A DNA stretch of 64,000 bases, taken from positions 620,001-684,000 of the forward strand of contig CALCII010000013.1 in assembly GCA_937907395.1 (NCBI GenBank), given 5' to 3'. Every line of letters starts with the position of its first letter. Position 1 is the stretch's first letter. Below, piece after piece: positions 50,592 to 59,121 of this stretch. Made by a program: the position numbers and the translations under genes. The notes under the pieces were generated by a model that was not told the origin of the DNA, did not search any database, and saw only the letters and a program-made list of their open reading frames with translations. The DNA comes from an uncultured Chitinophagaceae bacterium (lineage in GTDB: Bacteria; Bacteroidota; Bacteroidia; Chitinophagales; Chitinophagaceae).

Positions 50592-50607
50592 TTCTACATT
50601 TGTAGAA
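50592..50607. promoter_or_regulatory. inverted repeat upstream of the receiver gene
   Basis: TTCTACA and TGTAGAA form a perfect 7-bp inverted repeat spaced by two bases. It lies about 25 bases upstream of a TAnnTTTG-like box for the leftward receiver gene, a position typical of an activator site. Confidence 0.35.
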
Positions 50608-50670
50608 CTTTAATTTATTTTGTGAATGTGTTATTTGATTTATTGCTTCGGCTTTTTGTGGTCTTATTAA

Positions 50671-50919
50671 CTAACCTTCTACCCGGTTATTGTGATCTTG
50701 GAAGATTTCAATAAACATTCTTTCTTTTTCGCTGGTGCCTAATAGTTTCATGCGCATTAACTCATGAGTAATTGATTAGCCTTCCTGAATTAATTCTTTT
50801 GGGTGGTTGTACACTTTCCCATTTAAAATATTGAGGTAGTGGTTTATAGAACGTGCTTCTTCATGATTGCCTTTTACTTTGCAGCTTGGGTTTCCTGAAA
50901 ATTCGGTTGCCCAAAAAGG
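50671..50919 (-). pseudogene. relic of a tyrosine-type integrase (N-terminal arm region)
   Basis: Read leftward from 50919 the frame gives P-F-W-A-T-E-F-S-G-N-P, then KVKGNHEEARSINHYLNIL, GKVYNHPKELIQEG, an internal TAA, then THELMRMKLLGTSEKERM and FIEIFQDHNNRVEG, and a TAG at 50671. This matches the segment of Bacteroidota integrases between the arm-binding and core-binding domains (the R-x-K-G..EEA..IN..L..I...VY and T...L...LLG blocks). The catalytic domain is gone. It lies on the same strand as tRNA-Ser, about 130 bp beyond its 3' end, the usual position of an integrase after insertion into a tRNA gene. Confidence 0.7.
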
Positions 50920-50995
50920 TTAGAAAATTCGGGTAACCGAATTTACCACCTAGGAAATACGATTTAATGAATGATTTGGGCAGGGTATTGCAACA

Positions 50996-51030
50996 AAAAA
51001 AGCCTGTAAATCATGATTTACAGGCTTTTG
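50996..51030. terminator. terminator of tRNA-Ser (symmetric)
   Basis: AAAAGCCTGTAAAT and ATTTACAGGCTTTT form a perfect 14-bp stem with loop CATG (50998-51029). On the minus strand a T-run follows, so it ends the leftward tRNA-Ser transcript. Confidence 0.9.
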
Positions 51031-51049
51031 CGCAGATTTGTATTACTAC

Positions 51050-51137
<88 letters not shown>

Positions 51138-51224
51138 GGCGCAAAAATAGTATTCGGGAACATGCACACAAAATTTTATTTAAATTCATTATCTGAGTTT
51201 ATTTTTGCTTCCTTAAAATTTTAT

Positions 51225-52928
51225 ATGAAACGGTTTATTACGCTCATGATCAGCTGCTTTTTTGTGTTCGCCTTACAGGCTCAGAATTCAAGTGTTTTCT
51301 GGGGCGATGATATGAAGATCAAACGTGGAACGACCGAATTGAATATTATAACTGCGGATCAAACAGGGGTATATGTTCAGGAAGGAGGCGTACGGGCATT
51401 TACCATCGGACTAAGGAATATGACCGGAGTGAAGTTCAGAAAATTTGATAAGTTTTATAATGAAGTGTATGAAGAAGACTACAAACAGGAGTTGAAAGGG
51501 AAAGACCTCAACCGTATTGTTCCCTTTGATAATAAGCTTTTCATTTTTGCCGATGACTACGATAAAAAGCAAAAACAATTCATAACCTATGCAGCCGAAA
51601 TTGATAAAAATACCGGCAAGTTAAAAGGCGATTGGAAACAAATCGTAACGATCCCACGTGAAAACAGGACAGATGACTATGAGTTTGCAATTGTTCCTTC
51701 AGCCGATTCTTCATCCATGGTGCTCGTGGCCAATATCAGCAATAAAGATTTTACCACGATCAAAGTAGTAGTGATTGATGAAAACCTGGTTCAGAAATCG
51801 GCAACAGATATCAACCTGGAGTTTACAAAGAATACCTATTCCCTGATGGATGTTTTGTTTACAAACGATCAGAAGATTATTGTTACCGGGAAAGTGTTTG
51901 AAGAAGTGCAGGTGAAGAAAAAACGCACACGCCTGATGTTTAAGAAACTGTCGATGGAGAAATATGATATTGCCGGAAAGAAGTTGTTTGATTTACCCAC
52001 TGTTGCTGCCGGACGCATTATGCTGAGTGCTAAAGTGGTTTCCAATAAAAAAGGAGAGCTGTTTGTTTGTGGTTTCTTTTCAAATGATCCCAAGTCGAAA
52101 GAAGTAAACGGCATTATTGTCAATCGCATTAATCCGGAAACAGGTGATATTATTTTAAGCAGTGAGAAAATCATTGAACCCGGTATGGTGGGTAAGTATG
52201 ATGAAGATGGCGATGATGATAAAGATGCAGAAACCAAAAAAGATAAAGCAGAGTCAAAGAAAGCGGCAGATAATGATGATGTGGATGGTTTTCCTTCAGA
52301 TTATATTTTCAGGAGAATTTATATCGGACAGGATAACTCTATTCTGCTCATTGCGGAAAGATACCGTTATGAAACCTACACCTATACAGAATCCAGCTAT
52401 ACAAACGGCCAATGGACTTACAGAACGGTTACTGTACACCGGTATACCTGCGGGGACATTATGACAACCCGGCTCAATAGTGACGGATCAATACGGTTTT
52501 TAAATATCATTCCCAAGAGCTAGGTTGAAACGATTCGTCAAAGTACAGGCGGCGGCTATACTCGTCCTCCTGTTGTTACTTCACTTTTTATCAGTGGCGG
52601 ACTGCCTTTCTACAGCTCATTTAATTGTATCCCATACAAAAACAAACTCATTTATTATTTTAATGACAATAATAAAAATGCTGCCGTTACGGGAGCAGGG
52701 GATAAGATTAAATCGGCCATTAATTTCAGAAAATCTTCCTGCTTTACTCTTACACTTGATCTGGAAACCGGAGCTGTTACAAGGAAAATGCTCTTTACAA
52801 ATGAAGATGAACCAATGGCAATGGTACGGCATGGAATGCTCACCGGGAATGATTTGTATATCGTTGCCTATAAAAACAGCATGCTGGGAAAATCATCTAT
52901 CAAATTGGGAAAGATTACCGTTAAGTAA
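51225..52928 (+). pseudogene. exported protein gene interrupted by an in-frame TAG
   Basis: A signal peptide (KRFITLMISCFFVFALQAQ) starts a protein of 432 residues that ends at TAG 52521-52523. The same frame stays open beyond the TAG for 134 more codons (VETIRQSTGGGYTRPPV..., TLDLETGAVTRKMLFTNEDEPMAM..., SSIKLGKITVK) to TAA 52926-52928, and that extension has the composition and strand pattern of the same protein. CAG to TAG is the simplest change. The protein is of an unrecognised Bacteroidota family with repeated beta strands and an acidic Lys/Asp linker near residues 325-355. The upper part may still be made. ATG 51225 is chosen; an upstream frame runs through the tRNA gene and is not real. 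Confidence 0.75.
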
Positions 52929-52929
52929 T

Positions 52930-54150
52930 TTATTCTTTATGCTGTTGTTTAAAATAAAAGGTGAAAAGAAATAATACCAGGCGGTAAACTTCATAACTCC
53001 ACCAATAAATAAAACGGTTTAAAATCGTTTGTTTTGAATAACGTTCTGCTGTTATTTCAATACAGTTGTTGGTAATAATTTTTTTCAGCTCATCTGTGGC
53101 TGTTTTGCCAAACGGTTGGTTCAGTATGTCGAGGTTCAGTTCAATACTGGCATAGGCACTTATATTGTTCACATTGTAAGAACCGATAGTGGCCCATTTC
53201 TCATCATACACAGACATTTTTCCGTGCAGAATGCCGGTTTGATATTCGTAGATCCGGATCTTATGCCGAAACAGAAACGGATACCAGTAACGTTCTGCTG
53301 CTTTGGCCATTTTTATATCCGATTCACCGGCAATGATGATGCTGATTTCAACTCCACGTTTGGCCGCACGGGTCAATGCTTTACGGATCAACAGGCCCGG
53401 AAGAAAATAGCCAGACATGATGATGATTTCTTTTTCTGCCTTCCGGAACATTTCCAGGTAGCTGCCGGATATTTCAATTTTCCGGAAAATCCAGTCGTTT
53501 CTCCGCATGCGAACCATACATTCCGTTGAAACCCTGTTCACCGCCGGTACAGGCAGGGCCAGTTTGGTTTTTACCAATGCCGAGCGGTTCCACATTTTTA
53601 CAGAAAGAACATCCAGTTTGGTAGCAATTTCGCCGCTCACTAAAACTGCCCAGTCCAGCCATGCAGGCCGGTCCGGCAAATCGTTATACCGGTTGCTGAT
53701 ATTCATGCCGCCCACTAAGGCGGTTGACCCGTCTGCCACCACCATTTTATGATGCATCCTTCGGCCAAAATAGAAGGTTTTTCCCCTGAAAACAGGCTCA
53801 AACCAACGGAAATGGATACCGCTTTTTGTGAGGTTTTGAATGAAGGAATTCGACAGGTATTGGGATGCATACCCATCAATCAACAGGTGTACTTTTACTC
53901 CCCGGTTGCTGGCATCTGTGAGGGCTTTCGCAATGCGTTGCCCTGTTTCATCATCGTCAAAAATATAGACCTGGAAATGAATGCTCTTTTGGGCGTTTTG
54001 GATCAGAGTTTCAAGAGCGTTAAAATAAGCAGATCCGCCTCTTATGAGGGAAGCCTCGTTCCGGAGGGTATAGCCAATGGTGGTATAAAAATCGCCCGGA
54101 TTCATGATTTCTGAATTCTGTATGAAAGTTACCAACCATTTCTTAAACAA
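52930..54150 (-). CDS. phospholipase D-family protein, cardiolipin synthase-like
   Basis: A 406-residue protein with two HKD domains: H-H-K-M-V-V-A-D-G followed by ALVGGMN, and H-G-K-M-S-V-Y-D followed by ATIGSYN. The pair of HxKx4D motifs, the FQVYIFDDDETGQRIAKAL strand and the LLIDGYAS segment fit bacterial cardiolipin synthases, which join phosphatidylglycerol molecules; the N-terminal transmembrane pair of ClsA is missing, while a C-terminal hydrophobic stretch (YEVYRLVLFLFTFYF) could dock to the membrane. An ATG at 54105 is an alternative start. It converges with the interrupted gene 51225-52928. Confidence 0.88.
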   Translation of the reverse strand: MFKKWLVTFIQNSEIMNPGDFYTTIGYTLRNEASLIRGGSAYFNALETLIQNAQKSIHFQVYIFDDDETGQRIAKALTDASNRGVKVHLLIDGYASQYLSNSFIQNLTKSGIHFRWFEPVFRGKTFYFGRRMHHKMVVADGSTALVGGMNISNRYNDLPDRPAWLDWAVLVSGEIATKLDVLSVKMWNRSALVKTKLALPVPAVNRVSTECMVRMRRNDWIFRKIEISGSYLEMFRKAEKEIIIMSGYFLPGLLIRKALTRAAKRGVEISIIIAGESDIKMAKAAERYWYPFLFRHKIRIYEYQTGILHGKMSVYDEKWATIGSYNVNNISAYASIELNLDILNQPFGKTATDELKKIITNNCIEITAERYSKQTILNRFIYWWSYEVYRLVLFLFTFYFKQQHKE

Positions 54151-54255
54151 GCTACAACTGAATGAAACCGTTATTTTCCTTCATAGCTAAATGATTTTTA
54201 AGTATTTTGCCGATCCTTAGAAAAAATCGATTGTACAAAACCATAACATATTCTG

Positions 54256-56940
54256 ATGAAAGTTCAATTTTATCTCCGCTTTCATACCAACTATGGAGAA
54301 AGTTTGTGGATTACAGGTAATAGCAAGGAATTAGGAAATAACGACCGCAACCAGGCTGTGGCGATGCAATATCTCAACAATGAATTCTGGACTGCAACTG
54401 TTGAAATTGCCACCGATGCCGATCTTCAATACAACTACGTTCTCATAAACAAGGATGGCGAACATATTGTTGAGTGGGGAAACGACCGTGTGCTTGAAAT
54501 TACAAAAGCGGGTGCTTCCGAAATTACAGTAATCGACACATGGAATCATGCCGGAGAGTTCCAGAATGCATTTTATACACAACCCTTCCAACAGGTTCTT
54601 TTACCCGTTCATGCAAACGTTAAAGTAAAACCCTACAAAGGTGTTACGCATGTGTTTCGTGTAAAATCTCCCATGCTTCCGCAAAACCAGGTAATGTGTC
54701 TTGCAGGTAGCAATGAAACATTGGGCAATTGGGAAAATGAAAATGTGTTGCCCATGCAGCAGGAAGGAAATTGGTGGACCTTAAAAATCAATCTTTCCAA
54801 AGAAAGTTTTCCTATCGCATACAAGTACGGTGTTTATGATACTGAATCAAAAACACTCGTAAGATTTGAAGATGGTAACAACCGCATGTTATACGATGGG
54901 GTTTCTAAAGGCAAATTAACTATTGCTCATGATGGATTTGCGCAATTGCCCAACAGCACATGGAAAGGGGCAGGTGTTGCCATTCCGGTATTCAGTTTGC
55001 GTACAGAAAAAAGTTTGGGTGTTGGTGAATTCACAGATATCAAACCATTGGTGGATTGGGTGAAACTGTTGGATATGAAACTGGTTCAGATCCTTCCCAT
55101 TAATGATACAACTGCCACCCATACATGGACAGATTCTTATCCCTATGCAGCGATCTCTGCATTTGCGTTACATCCCATGTACCTCAACCTGGAAGTAACC
55201 GCAGGTAGCGCAGATCATCCGGTGATAAAATCGCTGAAGAAGAAAAAAACACAATTGAATGCGTTGGCAGATGTGGATTATGAAGAAGTAATGAAAACCA
55301 AATGGGCTGCCATCCGTGAATTGTATGCCGAGCAGAAAAAAAGTTTCCACGACGATAAAGAGTTTGCCGCATTTTTTGAAAGCAACAGCCACTGGCTGGT
55401 TCCTTATGCTGCATTCTGTTACCAGCGTGATAAATTCGGCACCTGTGATTTCTCATCCTGGAAAACACATTCCGTATACGAGGAAGATGCCATTAAGAAG
55501 CTGGTAGCGCCATCAACAAAACATTACGATGAAATTGCTGTTCACTATTTTGTTCAATACCACCTGCACCTGCAATTGAAAGATGCGGTGGCATACGCAC
55601 ACGAACAAGGTGTGATCATGAAGGGTGATATTCCAATTGGAATTTACCGTAACAGCTGTGATGCTTGGGTAGAACCTGAATTGTACAATATGAACAAGCA
55701 GGCCGGTGCACCACCCGATGATTTTGCGATCAAAGGACAAAACTGGGGATTTCCTACTTACAACTGGCAACGAATGGAAGATGATGGCTTTTTGTGGTGG
55801 AGAAACCGCTTTGAGCAAATGACGAATTATTTCGATGCCTTCCGTATTGATCACATTCTTGGATTCTTCCGCATCTGGAGTATTCCTATGCATGCGGTGG
55901 AAGGTATTATGGGTTATTTCGTTCCTGCATTGCCTATCCATATACATGAGTTTGGTCAACGGGGAATGTGGTTTGATTATGCACGTTTGTGCAAACCATT
56001 TATTAGCGATGCCGTATTGCAAGACCTGATGGGTAATGATGTGGATTGGCTGAAGCCTTACCTGAACCCGATTGGCAATGGCAATTATGAGTTGAAAGAA
56101 GAATACAACACGCAACGGAAAGTAGAAGCGTTTATTGATTCACTCGAGAAGAAAGAAGATCACGAACGAATCCGCTTTGCATTGTATGATCTCATCAGCA
56201 ATGTTATTTTGTTTGAATCGGAAGGAAGCCAATCGCAGGAATTTCATTTCCGCATTAGTATGAGTTCCACACTTTCATTCAAATACCTTGATGGAGATAC
56301 AAAAGCCAAGCTGGAAGATTTGTATGTAAACTATTTCTTCCGTCGCCAGGATGAATTCTGGCGCAAGGAGGCGATGAAAAAACTACCTGCGTTGAAGCGT
56401 TCCACCAATATGCTCATTTGTGGTGAAGACCTTGGCATGGTGCCCGATTGTGTTCCTGATGTAATGAAACAATTGGGATTGCTGAGCCTTGAGATCCAGC
56501 GGATGCCTAAAGATCCCAAACGTAAGTTTTTCCATCCGTCCGATGCTCCTTATCTCAGCGTGGTTACTCCTTCCACACATGATATGAGCACGATACGTGG
56601 CTGGTGGGAAGAAAACCGGGCTTCCACTCAGGAGTTCTACAACAAAGAGTTGGGACAGTGGGGAGAAGCGCCACAGTATTGCGAACCATGGGTGGTGAGA
56701 AGTATCATTAATCAGCATATGTATTCACCTGCAATGTGGAGTATCTTCCAGGTACAGGAATTGCTGGGCATGAGTGCCGAACTGCGCCGGGAAAACCCGA
56801 ATGATGAACGAATCAATGTGCCGGCCAATCCGAAACATTACTGGCGTTACAGAATGCATCACACGCTGGAGAAATTAATTAATGAAGATGCATTTAATAA
56901 AGATGTCCGCAGTATGGTGAAAGCAGGCGGACGGATTTAA
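54256..56940 (+). CDS. malQ: 4-alpha-glucanotransferase with two starch-binding domains
   Basis: A cytosolic GH77 amylomaltase of 894 residues that transfers maltosyl and longer glucan units. Two CBM20-like domains lie at residues ~1-110 and ~125-235 (RFHTNYGESLWITGNSKELGNN and MCLAGSNETLGNWEN). The catalytic part has DAFRIDHILGFFRIWSIP with the nucleophile, CGEDLGMVPDCVPDVM with the acid/base Glu, and STHDMSTIRGWWE with the third carboxylate. The long, CBM20-bearing form resembles plant DPE2. It lies in a glucan/glucose block with glgA and glgC; a terminator follows directly. Confidence 0.95.
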   Translation: MKVQFYLRFHTNYGESLWITGNSKELGNNDRNQAVAMQYLNNEFWTATVEIATDADLQYNYVLINKDGEHIVEWGNDRVLEITKAGASEITVIDTWNHAGEFQNAFYTQPFQQVLLPVHANVKVKPYKGVTHVFRVKSPMLPQNQVMCLAGSNETLGNWENENVLPMQQEGNWWTLKINLSKESFPIAYKYGVYDTESKTLVRFEDGNNRMLYDGVSKGKLTIAHDGFAQLPNSTWKGAGVAIPVFSLRTEKSLGVGEFTDIKPLVDWVKLLDMKLVQILPINDTTATHTWTDSYPYAAISAFALHPMYLNLEVTAGSADHPVIKSLKKKKTQLNALADVDYEEVMKTKWAAIRELYAEQKKSFHDDKEFAAFFESNSHWLVPYAAFCYQRDKFGTCDFSSWKTHSVYEEDAIKKLVAPSTKHYDEIAVHYFVQYHLHLQLKDAVAYAHEQGVIMKGDIPIGIYRNSCDAWVEPELYNMNKQAGAPPDDFAIKGQNWGFPTYNWQRMEDDGFLWWRNRFEQMTNYFDAFRIDHILGFFRIWSIPMHAVEGIMGYFVPALPIHIHEFGQRGMWFDYARLCKPFISDAVLQDLMGNDVDWLKPYLNPIGNGNYELKEEYNTQRKVEAFIDSLEKKEDHERIRFALYDLISNVILFESEGSQSQEFHFRISMSSTLSFKYLDGDTKAKLEDLYVNYFFRRQDEFWRKEAMKKLPALKRSTNMLICGEDLGMVPDCVPDVMKQLGLLSLEIQRMPKDPKRKFFHPSDAPYLSVVTPSTHDMSTIRGWWEENRASTQEFYNKELGQWGEAPQYCEPWVVRSIINQHMYSPAMWSIFQVQELLGMSAELRRENPNDERINVPANPKHYWRYRMHHTLEKLINEDAFNKDVRSMVKAGGRI

Positions 56941-56966
56941 TGTATTTTTCAAACAGAAATAAACTG

Positions 56967-57000
56967 AACCGGCGCTGGTAACAGCAGCCGGTTTATTTTT
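56967..57000 (+). terminator. terminator of malQ
   Basis: AACCGGC and GCCGGTT enclose an inner CTG/CAG pair (56967-56993), followed by TATTTTT. The T-run overlaps a TAnnTTTG box just before the epimerase gene. Confidence 0.85.
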
Positions 57001-57001
57001 G
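56994..57001 (+). promoter_or_regulatory. TAnnTTTG-type box before the epimerase gene
   Basis: TATTTTTG matches the Bacteroidota -7 consensus and ends 3 bases before the ATG at 57005. If used, the mRNA would start at or within a base or two of the start codon. Confidence 0.35.
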
Positions 57002-57004
57002 CTC

Positions 57005-58039
57005 ATGCCTTTACAAGTACGATACAAGAGAGTCGAATTGCCGTTTCGTTACCCGTTCACGATTTCCAAAGGTACCAAAACCCACCAGCCTTCTCTCATT
57101 GTGGAATTGGAACACAGAGGAAAAAGGGGATATGGCGAGGCGCCTGCTATTGCATATTATAATATCCCGGTAGAAAAAATGATAGAAGATCTGGAGCGTA
57201 AAAAAATCTTTGTAGAAAAATTTGCATTTACAGACCCCGACAGGTACTGGCATTACCTGCATCATTTATTTCCACAAAATCCTTTTCTCGTTTGTGCTTT
57301 GGATATAGCCACCTGGGATATGTATGGCAAAATGCGGGGCAGGCCATTGCATGATTTGTGGGAATTGAAAAAGGAAACAACTCCTCTTTGTGATTACACG
57401 ATTGGTATTGATTCCATTGAAAAAATGGTTGAAAAAATGGAAGAAAAACCATGGCCGGTTTATAAAATAAAAGTGGGAGTGGAGGGCGATATTGAAATGG
57501 TGGAAGCCTTACGGAAACGCACAAACGCAGTCTTCCGTGTGGATGCAAATGCGGGATGGACACTGGAGCAGGCTTTGGAAAAAATACCGGTTTTAAAAGA
57601 GTTAGGTGTGGAACTGGTGGAACAACCATTGGCAAAAGATGACTGGGAGGGAATGAAGCAATTGTACGATCAATCGTCTTTACCACTATTTGCCGATGAA
57701 AGTTGTGTGGCCGAGCAGGATGTAGAGAAGTGTTTCAATTATTTTCATGGCATTAATATCAAGCTCACAAAATGCAGTGGTATTACCCCGGCAAAACGAA
57801 TGATTGAAAAAGCAAGATCGCTGCAAATGAAGATTATGATCGGTTGTATGAATGAAACCACAATCGGGTCTGCGGCTATCGCCCATCTGGCACCGTTAGT
57901 TGATTATATTGATATGGATGGCCCTTTGTTGCTGGCAGAAGATGTGGCAACCGGGCTTCAGTATGAATACGGCAAGGTGAACGTAAGCGTAAGCGATTCA
58001 CCGGGGTTGGGGATCACTACTCATCTTTTTGATGAATAA
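57005..58039 (+). CDS. L-Ala-D/L-Glu (dipeptide) epimerase, enolase superfamily
   Basis: A 344-residue enolase-superfamily enzyme probably epimerising L-Ala-D-Glu from murein turnover. The capping domain begins YKRVELPFRYPFTISKGTKT. The barrel has the Lys-x-Lys pair in YKIKVGVEGD, metal ligands in FRVDANAGW, LVEQPLAK and LFADESC, a Lys in KLTKCSGI, and the C-terminal IGCMNETTIGSAA and D-M-D-G-P segments that mark dipeptide epimerases. ATG 57005 is used. It converges with the ROK kinase gene across a terminator. Confidence 0.9.
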   Translation: MPLQVRYKRVELPFRYPFTISKGTKTHQPSLIVELEHRGKRGYGEAPAIAYYNIPVEKMIEDLERKKIFVEKFAFTDPDRYWHYLHHLFPQNPFLVCALDIATWDMYGKMRGRPLHDLWELKKETTPLCDYTIGIDSIEKMVEKMEEKPWPVYKIKVGVEGDIEMVEALRKRTNAVFRVDANAGWTLEQALEKIPVLKELGVELVEQPLAKDDWEGMKQLYDQSSLPLFADESCVAEQDVEKCFNYFHGINIKLTKCSGITPAKRMIEKARSLQMKIMIGCMNETTIGSAAIAHLAPLVDYIDMDGPLLLAEDVATGLQYEYGKVNVSVSDSPGLGITTHLFDE

Positions 58040-58048
58040 CAGCAATAA

Positions 58049-58080
58049 AAAAGGCAGATACTGAACAGCACCTGCCTTTT
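58049..58080. terminator. bidirectional terminator between epimerase and ROK kinase genes
   Basis: AAAAGGCAG 58049-58057 pairs with CTGCCTTTT 58072-58080, giving T- and A-runs for both convergent genes. Confidence 0.85.
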
Positions 58081-58117
58081 AACCTATTACTTAAAACTTA
58101 TTACTTACAACTTTCTC

Positions 58118-59083
58118 CTAGTGTTCGCTTTCCCAAACCAAAGCACTGGCGCCTAAAATGGCAGCATCGGCTTCTTTAAGATCACTGAATAATACTTTCA
58201 CTTTATTCTTGAATACCTGTATCAGGTTGGCTTCCATTGCCTGAACGGTAGGCTTCAGAATCAGGTCGCCGGCTTTTGTAAGTCCGCCAAACAATACAAT
58301 GGCTTCCGGAGAGGAAAACATCACAAAGTTAGCCAGCGCTTCGCCCAATATCTGTCCGGTAAATTCAAAAATCCGGTTTGCTATTACATCACCCTGGATG
58401 GCGCATTGGTAAACCGTTTCGCTGGTTAATTCATCAATGGTGTAATTTCTCAGCAAACTGGTATTATCAGGTTCATTGGTAAGGAATTCTATAGCAGTCT
58501 CACGCACACCTGTAGCCGAAGCATAAGCTTCCAGTGAGCCTTTCATGCCGGTTCCTTTGTGTAAACGTCCATCCGGACGAACAATCACATGCCCCAGTTC
58601 TCCTGCAAAACCATCATGTCCCAGTAATATTTTTCCGTCAATCACTATGCCCGAGCCAACACCTGTGCCTAGTGTAATGGTGATAAAGTGTTTCATGCCT
58701 TTCGCCACACCGTACATCATTTCACCAATGGCAGCCGCATTGGCATCATTGGTAAGTTTGGCCGGCAAGCCAAATTTGGTTTCAACCAGTTCGGCCATGG
58801 GAATAATGCCTTTCCATTTCAGGTTGGGAGCATATTCAATGGTGCCTGTGTAATAATTTCCATTAGGAGCGCCCATACCAATTCCTTTGAATTGATTGAT
58901 GCCTCCATGATGTTCGATCATTGGTTGCAGATGCTTGTGTAATTCTTCAATGAAGTCTTCAGCATTTTCGTGTTCATTTGTTTTCATCCTTCCTTGTTCG
59001 AGGATGTTTCCGATACGGTCTACCACTCCAAATTTTGTATTGGTTCCTCCTATATCGATTCCAATTGCATAATGCGAGTTCAT
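58118..59083 (-). CDS. ROK-family sugar kinase (glucokinase-like)
   Basis: A 321-residue cytosolic kinase, probably phosphorylating glucose or a related hexose brought in by the adjacent importer. The ATP-binding D-I-G-G-T-N-T-K-F-G start, LTNDANAAAIGE, TLGTGVGSGIVIDGK and GHDGFAGELGHVIV with the catalytic Asp region are present. The next segment, where ROK proteins normally carry the C-x-C-G-x-x-G-C zinc site, reads RLHKGTGMKGSLEAYAS with no Cys, so the structural zinc is absent. It follows the MFS transporter gene by 38 bp, forming a two-gene unit. Confidence 0.92.
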   Translation of the reverse strand: MNSHYAIGIDIGGTNTKFGVVDRIGNILEQGRMKTNEHENAEDFIEELHKHLQPMIEHHGGINQFKGIGMGAPNGNYYTGTIEYAPNLKWKGIIPMAELVETKFGLPAKLTNDANAAAIGEMMYGVAKGMKHFITITLGTGVGSGIVIDGKILLGHDGFAGELGHVIVRPDGRLHKGTGMKGSLEAYASATGVRETAIEFLTNEPDNTSLLRNYTIDELTSETVYQCAIQGDVIANRIFEFTGQILGEALANFVMFSSPEAIVLFGGLTKAGDLILKPTVQAMEANLIQVFKNKVKVLFSDLKEADAAILGASALVWESEH

Positions 59084-59121
59084 GGTTTTAAAATTTATCG
59101 ATTGTTAAAGCATATTCGTTA

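Larger units (their letters stand above)
50541..51049. other. gap containing an integrase relic and a palindrome
   Basis: This stretch carries no intact gene. It holds the likely promoter of the receiver gene (TACCTTTC at 50562-50569, minus strand) with an inverted repeat upstream, a decayed integrase fragment (50671-50919), an ATTCGG/CCGAAT inverted repeat at about 50927-50942, and the terminator of the tRNA-Ser gene. Confidence 0.6.

Noticed and set aside
52521..52523. Stop-codon recoding (pyrrolysine or suppressed amber)
   Set aside because: TAG ends ordinary genes in the same window (trpB, hisH), and no recoding element is visible.
52525..52974. A 149-codon frame on the plus strand after the TAG at 52521
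   Set aside because: It is out of frame with the exported protein; the in-frame continuation gives a normal beta-rich protein, while this one has poor composition.
55513..56115. A 200-codon frame on the minus strand over malQ
   Set aside because: It is antisense to the GH77 catalytic domain and has no start signal or family pattern.
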